Positions 1 through 9,727 of a DNA stretch of 64,000 bases are shown here, piece by piece. Origin of the DNA: Legionellales bacterium. GTDB lineage: Bacteria; Pseudomonadota; Gammaproteobacteria; Berkiellales; Berkiellaceae. Both the position numbers and the translations under genes were made by a program. The notes under the pieces are model-generated. The model had not been told where the DNA came from. It did not search any database and saw nothing but the letters and a program-made list of their open reading frames with translations. Each line of letters begins with the position of its first letter. Positions within the stretch are counted from its first letter, which is position 1. The stretch lies in assembly GCA_002708265.1 (NCBI GenBank), contig PANA01000005.1, forward strand, positions 124,001-188,000. Direction: 5' to 3'.

Positions 1-76
1 CCCAATGGAGTCTATTTTTATGGCTCTGCTCCATGACAGCACCTTTATTTGCTAAGATAGCCACAGTTTAGCAGAG

Positions 77-1198
77 TTGGGTACCCGCATGCCAAATACC
101 CAAAGGCGTCGAGTCAGACAGTGCGTTCAGCCATTAGATAGTCGAAGCGTTTTAGTTGATGGAAAGTGCTATATCGACTTTTCCAGAAATGATTATCTTA
201 GTCTGACCCATGATCCACGATTAAGAGTGCCAGAGGCTCAATTGCCCACTGGCAGTGGCAGTTCAGCGGTTGTTTCTGGTTTTAGAGCTGAGCAAGCAGA
301 GCTTGAGCAGGCTCTTGCGGACTTTTTAGGCTATCCAAAAGTTCTAGTATTATCCAACGGCTTCATGGCAAACCTGGCATTACAACAGACCTTTGTTAGG
401 AGGCGACAAAGCGTCATTTTGGACCGTCTAGTACACGCCTCAATAGTGGATGGCGCCCGCCTGGCAGGCGCGAAGATTTATCGTTATGCGCATAAAGACA
501 TATTCATGTGCGAGCGAGCATTACAAAAAGCAAATGGACCCGCTTGGGTAATCACAGACGGCTTATTTAGCATGGATGGGGATATCGCCCCGCTACAAGA
601 ACTGTCTGCTTTGTGTCAGCACTATAGTGCTACTTTGGTTGTAGATGATGCGCACGGAATAGGCGTGTTAGGACCTCAGGGAAAAGGATCGGTCTTTGCA
701 GCAGGCTTAGGCTTTGAAGAGGTGCCTTTTATTGTGGGGGCATTTGGAAAAGCATTTGGAGGCTATGGGGCATTTATTGCTTCATCAGTTGACAATATAG
801 AAGCAATTATTAGTTCTGCACGCACCTATATCTACACAACGGCTTTACCCCCGTATTGCATAGGTCATGCCTTAAGAGCGATAAAACTCATGCCTACTTT
901 AGAAAGTGAGAGAGCACATTTGGGCCATTTGATTAATAAAACCCAAACCGTTTTACATTCAAAGTCCGCTTCTGTCATCCAGCCATGGGTATTAGGATCG
1001 GATGATGCTACTTGGCAAGCGCATCATGCGTTAAAGGAAGCTGGTATATGGGCGCCTGTTATTCGTCCTCCAACTGTCCCTGAAAATACCTCTAGGATCC
1101 GTTTCAGCTTAAATGTCGGACACCGTTTTCAGGATATTGAACAATTAGAATCTATTATCGAGAGTATGGGAGTAACCACATGTCCTCAACCCGCTTAA
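77..1198 (+). CDS. bioF: 8-amino-7-oxononanoate synthase (BioF)
   Basis: PLP-dependent enzyme joining pimeloyl-ACP (or -CoA) and L-alanine in biotin synthesis; cytosolic. The protein has the alpha-oxoamine synthase layout: a GSGSSAVVSG segment near residue 60, the cofactor motif DDAHGIGVLG near 190, and the Schiff-base lysine in GAFGKAFGG near 225. Its 373 residues are close to the usual length of about 385. The first possible start is TTG at 77 and an ATG follows at 89; neither has a clear Shine-Dalgarno sequence, so the start is uncertain. The end overlaps ygfZ by 19 bases. Any bioB would lie outside the window. Confidence 0.9.
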   Translation: MGTRMPNTQRRRVRQCVQPLDSRSVLVDGKCYIDFSRNDYLSLTHDPRLRVPEAQLPTGSGSSAVVSGFRAEQAELEQALADFLGYPKVLVLSNGFMANLALQQTFVRRRQSVILDRLVHASIVDGARLAGAKIYRYAHKDIFMCERALQKANGPAWVITDGLFSMDGDIAPLQELSALCQHYSATLVVDDAHGIGVLGPQGKGSVFAAGLGFEEVPFIVGAFGKAFGGYGAFIASSVDNIEAIISSARTYIYTTALPPYCIGHALRAIKLMPTLESERAHLGHLINKTQTVLHSKSASVIQPWVLGSDDATWQAHHALKEAGIWAPVIRPPTVPENTSRIRFSLNVGHRFQDIEQLESIIESMGVTTCPQPA

Positions 1199-1965
1199 CA
1201 TCACTCGGTGTACTTGAGCTAACCGGTGATAACACAAGAACATTTTTACAAGGACAAATCACTTCAGATGCTAAATCGCTGTCTCCCAATGAAGCACAAC
1301 TGGGGGGATACACAAACATTAAAGGCCGTCTCCTGAGCGTGTTTTACTTATTGTGCTTAGATGAGACTAAGTGCTGGATGTTAATGCCAGCTGACATCAT
1401 TGATACCGTAGAGAAGACACTCAGTCGCTATGCGGCTTTCTCAAGGGTGAAAGTGGCTAATGTTTCAGAGCAGTACCCATTATATGGAAAGTTAGACAAA
1501 AATGATGGAGACCCGTGGAGCATTGTTGGTGAAGCTATCAACCTTGAGGGTAACCGTCAAATATCATGGGCCGCTGAAAAAAATGCCAATCAAGAATTGC
1601 TAGCCCAATGGGTAGAAAAAGATATTGAAGCTAAAGTGCCTTGGATATATTCCGAAACGCTGGAATCAGTTCTCCCCCACTACTCATCGTTGGTAGATTT
1701 AGGGGGGGTTAACTTTGAAAAAGGTTGCTATCTTGGCCAAGAAATTGTGGCACGAATGCATTATAAGGGTAATATCAAAAAACACACTCAGATTCTTTCT
1801 GGATTTTCATCACCAGCTAAACCAGGTCAGGCTTTATATTCAAGAGAAGGTCAAAAAACTGGGGTTGTTTTATACGGTATTGCAAACAAGGCTTTATGTG
1901 TTTGTGATGATGGAAAAGAATATGTTGAGGCCGAAGATAGCCCCAACATACTAATGCGGAATTAA
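1180..1965 (+). CDS. ygfZ: tRNA-modifying folate-binding protein YgfZ
   Basis: GcvT-like folate-binding protein that supports Fe-S enzymes such as MiaB. The family signature KGCYLGQE is at residues 181-188 and contains the functional cysteine. Length 261 residues, somewhat shorter than E. coli YgfZ. The ATG lies inside the end of bioF (19-base overlap), so the two are probably co-transcribed and translationally coupled. The gene converges on lysS with only three bases between the stop codons, leaving no room for a separate terminator. Confidence 0.88.
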   Translation: MSSTRLTSLGVLELTGDNTRTFLQGQITSDAKSLSPNEAQLGGYTNIKGRLLSVFYLLCLDETKCWMLMPADIIDTVEKTLSRYAAFSRVKVANVSEQYPLYGKLDKNDGDPWSIVGEAINLEGNRQISWAAEKNANQELLAQWVEKDIEAKVPWIYSETLESVLPHYSSLVDLGGVNFEKGCYLGQEIVARMHYKGNIKKHTQILSGFSSPAKPGQALYSREGQKTGVVLYGIANKALCVCDDGKEYVEAEDSPNILMRN

Positions 1966-1968
1966 GCA

Positions 1969-3486
1969 CTATTTATCTTGTGGTCGCATATGAGGGAATA
2001 AAATGACATCCCGAATGGATGGACTATCAGTAAATAGCATCACAAGCCGATCAATACCAATCCCCTCACCTGCTGTGGGGGGCAACCCATATTCTAGTGC
2101 TGTAACATAATCTTCGTCATAACACATTGCCTCATCATCTCCAGCATCTTTCTCAGCTACTTGAGCTTTGAAACGTTCTGCTTGATCGGCAGCATCATTC
2201 AATTCCGAGAATCCATTTGCAATTTCCCTTCCCGCAACAAAGAACTCAAACCGATCGGTTACAAAAGGATTTTGGTCATTTTTACGAGCCAATGGTGACA
2301 CTTCTGTTGGGTATTCGGTAATAAAGGTGGGCTGAATAAGCTTGTCTTCAACAGTTTTTTCAAATATTTCGATTTGAACTTTTCCGAGTCCCCAAGTTGG
2401 TTTAACTTTAATCCCGAGAGATTCAGCTACTTTTCGACATTTTGTGTCGTCATTTAATTGGGCAATCGTAATATCGGGATTAAATCGTTCAATCGACTCT
2501 AAGACGGTCAGACGCAAAAACGGACTTGATAACTCAATTGTCGTTCCTTGGTAGGATAAAGCCGTTGTACCCAGCACTTGTTGGGAGATGAATCTAAACA
2601 TTTCTTCTGTCAGATCCATAAGATCAGTGTAGGTTGCGTATGCTTGATAGAACTCAACCATCGTAAACTCTGGGTTATGACGAGTCGATAACCCTTCATT
2701 TCTAAAGTTACGGTTAATTTCAAAAACACGCTCAAAGCCCCCCACAACAAGACGTTTGAGGTAAAGCTCAGGGGCAATTCGTAAGAACAGCGGCATATCT
2801 AGAGCGTTATGATGCGTGATAAAAGGTCGGGCTACAGCGCCCCCTGCAAGAGGCTGCATCATCGGCGTTTCTACTTCCAGGTATCGTTGAGCACTAAGAA
2901 AGTCTCTAACAGCACTAACGATTTTAGAGCGTATCATGAATGTTTCACGTGTTTTTTCATTGACCATTAGATCGAGATACCGCTGACGATAGCAGGTTTC
3001 TTTATCGGACAGACCATGAAATTTATCTGGTAGCGGGCGTAATGATTTTGTCAGTAGACGAATGCTATCGGCATGAACAGACAGCTCCCCGGTTTTGGTT
3101 CTGAATAAACGTCCAGTTACTCCGACGATGTCTCCAAGATCCCAATCTTTAAATGCTTCGTAGGTTTCTTCTGTGACATCATCTTTTCGTACATAAACCT
3201 GCAAGCGCCCACTCATGTCTTGTAGATGAATAAAGCTCGCTTTACCCATTAAGCGTCGCTGCATCATACGACCTGCAATGCTCACGGAGCGAGATTTGTT
3301 CTCTAGACCTTCTTTTGATATGTCGGCATATCGTGCAAGCAAATCACCACAAAAGTGCTCAGGGTGAAAATCATTAACATAGGGGTTACTTTGTTCAGCA
3401 AGGAGATCGAGCTTCTTTCGTCTCAGCGCCATTTGATCTTCTAAGCTTGATTGGGTTCCTAAGGGTTCTTCTATCTCTTGTGCCAT
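1969..3486 (-). CDS. lysS: lysyl-tRNA synthetase, class II
   Basis: Charges tRNA-Lys with lysine in the cytosol. It has an N-terminal OB-fold anticodon-binding domain (about residues 65-150) and a class II catalytic core. Motif 2 is seen as [16 protein letters not shown], and motif 3 near the C terminus as [13 protein letters not shown]. Its 505 residues equal the E. coli length. It follows prfB by four bases on the same strand, the conserved prfB-lysS pairing, and is the last gene of a run that begins with hisS. Confidence 0.97.
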   Translation of the reverse strand: MAQEIEEPLGTQSSLEDQMALRRKKLDLLAEQSNPYVNDFHPEHFCGDLLARYADISKEGLENKSRSVSIAGRMMQRRLMGKASFIHLQDMSGRLQVYVRKDDVTEETYEAFKDWDLGDIVGVTGRLFRTKTGELSVHADSIRLLTKSLRPLPDKFHGLSDKETCYRQRYLDLMVNEKTRETFMIRSKIVSAVRDFLSAQRYLEVETPMMQPLAGGAVARPFITHHNALDMPLFLRIAPELYLKRLVVGGFERVFEINRNFRNEGLSTRHNPEFTMVEFYQAYATYTDLMDLTEEMFRFISQQVLGTTALSYQGTTIELSSPFLRLTVLESIERFNPDITIAQLNDDTKCRKVAESLGIKVKPTWGLGKVQIEIFEKTVEDKLIQPTFITEYPTEVSPLARKNDQNPFVTDRFEFFVAGREIANGFSELNDAADQAERFKAQVAEKDAGDDEAMCYDEDYVTALEYGLPPTAGEGIGIDRLVMLFTDSPSIRDVILFPHMRPQDK

Positions 3487-3490
3487 TCTT

Positions 3491-4589
3491 CTATAATCCG
3501 CTTTTTAAGCTCGCTTCGATAAACATGTTTAACAGGTTACCATCTAACATTGAGCTGGTGTTAGAGGTTTCCACACCTGTTCTGAGATCTTTAATTCGTG
3601 AGTCATCCAACACATACGATCGGATTTGAGACCCCCATCCGATATCAGATTTCTCTGCCTCCATCGCTTGTTGTTCGCTCATCCGCTTTTGCATTTCCAG
3701 TTGGTACAACTTTGCTTTTAACTGGTTCATCGCCTGCGCTTTATTCTTATGTTGCGAGCGATCGTTTTGACATTGAACAACGATACCCGAAGGCTCATGC
3801 GTTATACGCACTGCGGAGTCGGTACGGTTAACGTGCTGACCACCAGCGCCACTGGCACGATAAGTATCTATTCTTAAATCAGCAGGATTGATTTCGATTT
3901 CAACAGAGTCATCAATTATTGGTGATACAAAGACTGCGGCAAACGAGGTATGTCGTCTATTACCTGAGTCGAAAGGCGATTTTCGAACTAGCCGGTGTAC
4001 CCCACTTTCCGTTCTAAGCCATCCAAAAGAGTGAGGACCTTCAACCTTAATGGTCGCGCTTTTAATTCCAGCAACTTCACCTTCTGAACATTCAATCAAT
4101 TCAGACTTGAAGCCTTGCTTTTCACACCAGCGCAAATACATCCTTAGTAACATTTCAGCCCAGTCTTGCGCTTCTGTTCCACCAGATCCGGATTGAATGT
4201 CTACATAAGCATCCTTGTCATCCATTTCACCACTAAACATTCGCTCGAATTCTAGCTTTTCAATAATTGATTCAAATGATGTCATATCATTAACCACTTC
4301 ATCAAAGAGTGATTCATCATCATCAGATATAGCAAGCTCTAACATTTCTTTAGCGTCAGACAAATTTAATTTAAGAGAGGATAGAGCCAAGACAGTCTTT
4401 TCTAAAGCCACTCTTTCTTTTCCGAGCTGTTGTGCGCGATCAGGCTGATTCCAAACCTCGGGGCTTTCTAGCTCTTTTGTGACTTCTTCAAGGCGCTCTT
4501 TCTTAAGCTCATAGTCAAAGATACCCCCTCAACGCATTCGAGCGTTCAATGAGTTCTTCAACCTTAGCTTTTACTGAAGTGATTTCCAT
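3491..4589 (-). CDS. prfB: peptide chain release factor 2 (with +1 programmed frameshift)
   Basis: Terminates translation at UGA and UAA. The gene is in two frames: ATG at 4589 opens 24 codons ending at an in-frame TGA (4517-4515), and reading resumes in the +1 frame from GAC at 4516 down to 3491. The joined product is about 365 residues, the E. coli RF2 length. The main frame carries the codon-recognition tripeptide SPF (in RKSPFDSGN) and the catalytic GGQ (in GAGGQHVNR). Calling only the longest open frame would start at 4411 and lose about 59 N-terminal residues. The start lies 18 bases downstream of der, so it is probably in the same operon. Confidence 0.97.
4514..4530 (-). promoter_or_regulatory. 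prfB programmed +1 frameshift site
   Basis: On the minus strand this reads AGGGGGTATCTTTGAC: an internal Shine-Dalgarno-like AGGGGG, the slippery CTT codon, then the in-frame TGA followed by C. It matches the classic RF2 autoregulatory signal, in which low RF2 lets the ribosome pause at UGA and slip to the +1 frame. The reading frame downstream of the slip joins the RF2 body exactly. Confidence 0.97.
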
Positions 4590-4607
4590 TTGGGATCCTA
4601 GACCGAT

Positions 4608-6008
4608 TTATTTCTTACTATTTTTTTTGATGTGCTTCATCAAACGCTTTCGCTTCGCCTGCTGTCTAGGGGTTAACGTATTGCGCTTACCCTTAAAAGG
4701 ATTCATTGCAGTTTTAGTTAAAATACGAATCGGTGTACCGTACAGTTTTATCGCTTTTCTAAACACGCCTTCAAGATAACGAAGATAGGATTTTGGAACA
4801 TCTTCCGTTTGGTTACCGTGAATAACGATGATAGGTGGGTTATGACCACCACAGTGTGCGTATCGAAGCTTGATTCGTCTTCCATTTACTAATGGTGGCG
4901 GATGTGCCTTAACGGCTTCTTCTAGTATTCGAGTTAAAAGTGCTGTTGGCAAGTCTTGGGTTGCAGAAGCGTAGGCTTTTTTAATAGGCTCATACAAATG
5001 CCCAACGTTTGTCCCATGCAACGCGGAAATAAAGAAAGTTTCAGCGAATGAAGCAAACCTTAGCCGAGAGCTTAAGTTTCGCTTAATCCATTCTTTCTGT
5101 TCAACCTCAAGGCCATCCCACTTGTTAATCGCAATAACCAACGATTTTCCGGTTTCAATAACAAAACCAAGAAGGCTTAAATCCTGATCAGTAATATCAT
5201 CATGGGCGTCTACTACTAATATCACTACATGAGCATCTTTAATGGCTTGCAGAGTTTTAATAACAGAAAATTTCTCGACCGCTTCAGTTACCCTTGCCCG
5301 CTTTCGAACACCGGCGGTATCAATAAAAGTATATTGATCTTCTCCACGGTCAAAGTTGATATAAATACTGTCACGGGTTGTGCCGGGCTGATCGTACACA
5401 ACCACCCGCTCTTCATTCAAAAATCGATTGATTAGAGTGGACTTCCCAACGTTAGGCCTTCCAGCAACCGCAATTTTAATCCGCTGGTCAGCAGGATTTT
5501 CCAGTTCCTCAACAGGCGTCTCAATATCTTCTAAAAGCGTCTCTACTAAAGTGTTAATACCCCGCTTATGCGCTGCGGCAACCGGTGATAGAGATTCAAT
5601 ACCTAAGCCATAAAACTCAGACATCGCTATATCTGGGTCCTGACCATCAATTTTATTGACCGCTATAAATAATGGTTTATTCAATGTTCGAAGCTGTTTA
5701 GCAATTGCCTCATCTGCTGCGGTAAGCCCGTCTTTGGCTGATGCTACAAATAAAATAATATCAGCATCTGCTGCGGCTAAACGAGACTGATCGGCCATCT
5801 GAGCATCAATACCCACCTCATCATGACCAATACCACCGGTATCAATCACAATGTATGGTTTTTCACCGATAGCACCATCACCAAACTGACGATCCCGAGT
5901 TACCCCGGGTTCATCAGCAACAATGGCATCTTTACTTTTGGTCAAACAATTAAACAATGTGGACTTTCCAACATTTGGACGGCCCACAATCGCAATGACT
6001 GGTATCAT
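4608..6008 (-). CDS. der: ribosome-assembly GTPase Der (EngA)
   Basis: Essential GTPase for 50S subunit maturation. Two tandem G domains are visible, each with its own P-loop: GRPNVGKSTLFN near residue 8 and GRPNVGKSTLIN near 183. Each has a DxxG element and an NKxD motif (NKID, NKWD). They are followed by a C-terminal KH-like domain and a basic tail. Length 466 residues, typical of the family. It lies seven bases downstream of bamB, the usual bamB-der order, and is followed by prfB. Confidence 0.97.
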   Translation of the reverse strand: MIPVIAIVGRPNVGKSTLFNCLTKSKDAIVADEPGVTRDRQFGDGAIGEKPYIVIDTGGIGHDEVGIDAQMADQSRLAAADADIILFVASAKDGLTAADEAIAKQLRTLNKPLFIAVNKIDGQDPDIAMSEFYGLGIESLSPVAAAHKRGINTLVETLLEDIETPVEELENPADQRIKIAVAGRPNVGKSTLINRFLNEERVVVYDQPGTTRDSIYINFDRGEDQYTFIDTAGVRKRARVTEAVEKFSVIKTLQAIKDAHVVILVVDAHDDITDQDLSLLGFVIETGKSLVIAINKWDGLEVEQKEWIKRNLSSRLRFASFAETFFISALHGTNVGHLYEPIKKAYASATQDLPTALLTRILEEAVKAHPPPLVNGRRIKLRYAHCGGHNPPIIVIHGNQTEDVPKSYLRYLEGVFRKAIKLYGTPIRILTKTAMNPFKGKRNTLTPRQQAKRKRLMKHIKKNSKK

Positions 6009-6015
6009 ATTTTTT

Positions 6016-7170
6016 CTAGTTACTTCTTAAAATGGTTAATCGCCCGCCCTGACCTGAAACGAGTAGATCGTTTTGTTCAGTGATTTGCGGTTTTAATAGC
6101 GGCTGCTTTGTAATATGGCGCCAGCTTTCCCACTGACCTGTCTTAGTATTTAACCAATGCAAATACCCAAGCTTATCACCGACGACAACACTGTCGCCCC
6201 AAAGCGTTGGCCCGGTTAAGCCACGATTAAATAATGCAGGCTGTTTCCAAAGGGTTTCTCCGCTGTGGCGGTCAACGGCCCAGACCACATCTGATTGATC
6301 GGTTAGATACAGGACATCCCCTTCAACTGCAAAGTCTGCTGTGACAGATAGATTTTTATTCCATACTACCCGGCCGCTGGACACTGACATGCCAGCTAAC
6401 TTACCCTGATAGCTTACCACGTATAGCTTGTCTCCGACAGCTATTGGCGTCGCGACAATATCCACCATTCTCTGAATATCAGTCCGCCCTTCAGGCACTG
6501 ATAGGGTACTTTCCCACTCCTGCTCTCCAGAGCGAGCGTCCAGTGCAAGTACACGTCCACTTGGCTGTCCCACAACTACCATATCATCTACCAAAATAGG
6601 ATGGCTGGTTGCTCGGAGAGTCAGAGCTGGAGCATCGTGAAAGCTTGTCCATAAATGGGAGCCATCAACAAGGGATAAAGCGTGGAGGCTAGAGTCTGTC
6701 CCATGAACATACACTCTTTTGCCAGTCATATCGATCAGTACAGGAGATAGCGTCTCTGACTGAGTGCGAGCAACCCATAGCGGGCGCCCATCTTCAGCAC
6801 TCATGGCAAATAACTGACCTTCTTGCGAACTGACAATACAAACATCACCTTCAACGCTTGGACCAGCTGATAAGCTTTCTGGAAGCTTTACAGCCCAAAT
6901 TTTATCACCGGTTAAAGCAGATCGCGCTGTCACATTGCCAAAGACATCAGCCGAAAATACCGCTGGTCCTTTCACAACATTACTGACACCGACCCATTGT
7001 TTTTCTCGGTCGGCACCATTAGAAGTAGACCAAAGGCTTTTGGTGGCTACTTGTCCCCCATCAAAATCAGGCAATTGAGCCATCGGTTTATCTTTTGATG
7101 CAAGCATGGAGCAACCGGAAAGCGCACCAAGCAAAACTAACGTTGCTGCACTATTGAAAACAAATTTCAT
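6016..7170 (-). CDS. bamB: outer-membrane assembly lipoprotein BamB
   Basis: Lipoprotein subunit of the BAM complex, which inserts beta-barrel proteins into the outer membrane. The N terminus is a lipoprotein signal with lipobox LSGC (cysteine about residue 20), and the rest is a PQQ-type beta-propeller with recurring W-rich blades (for example LTGDKIWAVKL and SGEQEWESTL). Length 384 residues, as expected. It sits between yfgM and der, its standard context, nine bases after yfgM. Confidence 0.95.
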   Translation of the reverse strand: MKFVFNSAATLVLLGALSGCSMLASKDKPMAQLPDFDGGQVATKSLWSTSNGADREKQWVGVSNVVKGPAVFSADVFGNVTARSALTGDKIWAVKLPESLSAGPSVEGDVCIVSSQEGQLFAMSAEDGRPLWVARTQSETLSPVLIDMTGKRVYVHGTDSSLHALSLVDGSHLWTSFHDAPALTLRATSHPILVDDMVVVGQPSGRVLALDARSGEQEWESTLSVPEGRTDIQRMVDIVATPIAVGDKLYVVSYQGKLAGMSVSSGRVVWNKNLSVTADFAVEGDVLYLTDQSDVVWAVDRHSGETLWKQPALFNRGLTGPTLWGDSVVVGDKLGYLHWLNTKTGQWESWRHITKQPLLKPQITEQNDLLVSGQGGRLTILRSN

Positions 7171-7179
7171 TTGAACCTC

Positions 7180-7848
7180 TTAATCTAAGGGTATATCTAA
7201 TAAGGCAGGGTCAACCCCTAAATCCCCCAGCTTCATCATAATGAAGGACTCACGAAGCTCTCTGGCAATCGGATCTGAAGCTAGTGCAGCTTGGTAAGCT
7301 TTAATGGCTTCATCCACATTCTTTTGAGCACGATACAAGTCACCTTTAAGCTCAAGGGCTAAAGGTTTGAAGGAATCCGTTTTAATATCTTTTAAAGCCA
7401 CTAGCGCAGACTCAAAGCTTTTTTGACTAAAATGTAGTCGAGCCAACCGGATACGTGCAATATCTGAAAGCGCTGAATTTTTGCTCTCCTTTGTAACTCG
7501 CTCTAAGGTTTGGGCAGCGGCTAACCAATCTTCATCCTTAGCCAACTTATCTGCAAGTAAAAAGCTGGTTAAGTCTGCATAAGGCAAATTAGGGTACTGG
7601 TGGATGATTTTATCTGCGCTCGCTAAAAAAGCATCATCTTCTTGTGCCTGAGCATTACGAATCAACATTGTGTAAGCTTCTGATGCACTGGCTTTCTTTT
7701 CATTGACGCTCCAGTTGTAATAGGTGTAACCACCATAGACGACCGCCGCAGCAATAACGAGAAAACTAATTGTGTTCCCCCAACGATTCCACCAAATTCG
7801 TAGCGCTTCTAGACTTTCTTGTTCAGCAGCGTCCATTATTTCCTCCAA
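7180..7848 (-). CDS. yfgM: YfgM-type periplasmic TPR protein (SecYEG ancillary subunit)
   Basis: Inner-membrane-anchored chaperone-like protein associated with SecYEG and PpiD in E. coli. A single membrane span lies at about residues 24-44 after a short acidic cytoplasmic segment, and TPR-like helical repeats fill the periplasmic part (for example [20 protein letters not shown]). Length 222 residues, close to 206 in E. coli. The start overlaps the end of hisS by 13 bases, so the two are translationally coupled. Confidence 0.9.
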   Translation of the reverse strand: MEEIMDAAEQESLEALRIWWNRWGNTISFLVIAAAVVYGGYTYYNWSVNEKKASASEAYTMLIRNAQAQEDDAFLASADKIIHQYPNLPYADLTSFLLADKLAKDEDWLAAAQTLERVTKESKNSALSDIARIRLARLHFSQKSFESALVALKDIKTDSFKPLALELKGDLYRAQKNVDEAIKAYQAALASDPIARELRESFIMMKLGDLGVDPALLDIPLD

Positions 7849-9113
7849 ATTTCCATCAGTTTATCCATAACCTCTGATTGCTGAAGTGTTTCCTGGGGTT
7901 TGTCTTCCCTTAGATACTTCACTCCAACAGTACCTTTGGCGACTTCTTCGTCGCCTAATATAAGCGCTACTTGAGCGCCAGACTTATCAGCTTTTTTAAA
8001 TTGGCTTTTAAAGCTTCCCCCGCCACAGTGTTGAATAATCTTTACACCCGGCGCGGCCTCTCGCCACTGGCTTACTGTTTTAAAAGCCTGTTTAACAGCA
8101 TTTTCACCAACTGTTAACACATAAACATCACACCCCCGCTTAGGCGCGAAGTCTGTTTGCTCTAACAACAACAAAAGACGTTCTAGACCAATAGAAAAAC
8201 CGATTGCAGGACATGGTTGCTTACTACCAAGCTGGGTAATCAGGCCATCATATCGCCCGCCTCCAATAACAGTACCTTGTGCACCTAAATCCGTCGTAAC
8301 CCATTCAAAAACGGTTTTACTATAATAGTCCAACCCACGAACCAATTGAGGGTTTATTTCGTAAGGAACTTCCGCAGCATCTAACAACTGTTTTAACTGT
8401 TCAAAGTGATTTAACGACACTTCATCAAGAGAATCTATTAACTTTGGTGCATTCGATATCAACTCTGCCAAATCTGGATTTTTGCTATCCAATATTCTTA
8501 AAGGATTAGTTGTGAGCCGTCTTTTCGAGTCTTCATCAAGACTATTTTGATGTTCTGAAAAATAAGCCACCAGTTTATCGCGATATTGAGCTCTAGACTC
8601 AGCCGTGCCTAACGTGTTCAAGGTTAACTTTACATTCGCCCCAAGGCCACAAGCTTTCAATAAAGTGTGTGACAGTAAAATAAGTTCTGCATCAATATCC
8701 GGCCCATCGATCCCAAAAACTTCTACTGAACACTGGTAGAACTGGCGGTAACGACCTTTTTGAGGTCGCTCATGTCGAAACATGGGCCCACAGTACCATA
8801 ACCTTGGTGTCTGGCCGTAAAGCAGATTATGCTCTAATGCCGCCCGTACAACCTGAGCGGTCCCTTCTGGGCGCAAACTCAACTGATCACCATTTCGATC
8901 GGTAAAGGTATACATCTCTTTTTCAACAATGTCGGTCACGTCACCGATACTACGCTTAAAAAGAGCGGTCTGCTCTAGTACTGGACAGCGGATTTCTTCA
9001 TAGCCAAACTGATCAAGATGACGCTTTAGCAGCGCTTCTAGTTTCTGCCAAGCCCCTATTTGCTCTGGGAGAATATCGTTCATTCCCCGAATTGCTTGTA
9101 TTGTTACAGACAA
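7836..9113 (-). CDS. hisS: histidyl-tRNA synthetase
   Basis: Class II synthetase charging tRNA-His. The histidine-specific motif [14 protein letters not shown] lies near residues 260-275. Class II motif 2 is visible around [15 protein letters not shown] and motif 3 around [10 protein letters not shown], and a C-terminal anticodon-binding domain follows. Length 425 residues, as in E. coli. The gene normally follows ispG, but ispG is absent here, and hisS appears to have its own promoter just upstream. Confidence 0.97.
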   Translation of the reverse strand: MSVTIQAIRGMNDILPEQIGAWQKLEALLKRHLDQFGYEEIRCPVLEQTALFKRSIGDVTDIVEKEMYTFTDRNGDQLSLRPEGTAQVVRAALEHNLLYGQTPRLWYCGPMFRHERPQKGRYRQFYQCSVEVFGIDGPDIDAELILLSHTLLKACGLGANVKLTLNTLGTAESRAQYRDKLVAYFSEHQNSLDEDSKRRLTTNPLRILDSKNPDLAELISNAPKLIDSLDEVSLNHFEQLKQLLDAAEVPYEINPQLVRGLDYYSKTVFEWVTTDLGAQGTVIGGGRYDGLITQLGSKQPCPAIGFSIGLERLLLLLEQTDFAPKRGCDVYVLTVGENAVKQAFKTVSQWREAAPGVKIIQHCGGGSFKSQFKKADKSGAQVALILGDEEVAKGTVGVKYLREDKPQETLQQSEVMDKLMEIWRK

Positions 9114-9149
9114 GGAATTTACCTTACTTTTGCGTTGAGTGACGAGACA

Positions 9150-9178
9150 ATAGTAACCGTATCATATATTAGCAGCAA
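9150..9178 (-). promoter_or_regulatory. candidate sigma-70 promoter for hisS
   Basis: On the minus strand a -35 box TTGCTG (9178-9173) is separated by exactly 17 bases from a -10 box TACTAT (9155-9150). The predicted start would be about 30 bases upstream of the hisS ATG. Each box matches the consensus at four of six positions. Confidence 0.5.
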
Positions 9179-9307
9179 CTAAGGGACTATGGTTTTCGGC
9201 CATCACCCTTGTTTGACGTCGTTGAGCGGGACATCTTACCATGAACACTTTTAGAACCTTAAGCGCTCTCATTTGCTTATACTTGGTTTACTGACTCTGG
9301 AGCAATT

Positions 9308-9727
9308 ATGTTGTATTTAACGTGGATCACTGTTGGTGACCTTCCCAGCGGACCTTATCGAGATATTGCGAATAAACTGAAAAAGCCTTTACCGACTTTT
9401 GTAAAACTGACACATGTTGTAGTCAATGAGCTGAAGACGGCCCATACTCAATCCAGCAAAGGCCCTTGTTTGTTGCTAGATGCGCAGGGTGATTTGTTAA
9501 GCTCCGAAGCCTTTGCGCAAAAATGTGAGCGTTGGGAACAAGCAGGAGAACATGTAACGATTTGCCTTGGTGGCCCCAAGGGCGTTGACGAGCAACTTAA
9601 ACGGGAATTTGACGGATGTCTTTCGCTATCGAAAATGACCACGACTCATGACATGGCACATATATTTTTTCTAGAGCAGATATATCGGGCGATGACGATT
9701 TGCCACCACCGCCCGTATCACTATTAA
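9308..9727 (+). CDS. RlmH-like SPOUT methyltransferase (divergent)
   Basis: Resembles RlmH, which methylates N3 of pseudouridine 1915 in 23S rRNA. Family features are the ICLGGPKG glycine loop near residues 95-102, the SLS...T..H segment near 114-122, and the C-terminal EQIYRA...PYH signature. At 139 residues it is shorter than RlmH (about 155) and diverges at its N terminus. A GGAG sequence lies just before the ATG. rlmH normally sits with rsfS and mrdA, not beside hisS, so this could be a second copy or a relocated one. Its stop overlaps the convergent large gene by four bases. Confidence 0.72.
   Translation: MLYLTWITVGDLPSGPYRDIANKLKKPLPTFVKLTHVVVNELKTAHTQSSKGPCLLLDAQGDLLSSEAFAQKCERWEQAGEHVTICLGGPKGVDEQLKREFDGCLSLSKMTTTHDMAHIFFLEQIYRAMTICHHRPYHY

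Noticed and set aside
1-76. Possible end of a bioB gene upstream of bioF
   Set aside because: The 76 bases are open only briefly in each frame and show no recognisable BioB C terminus.
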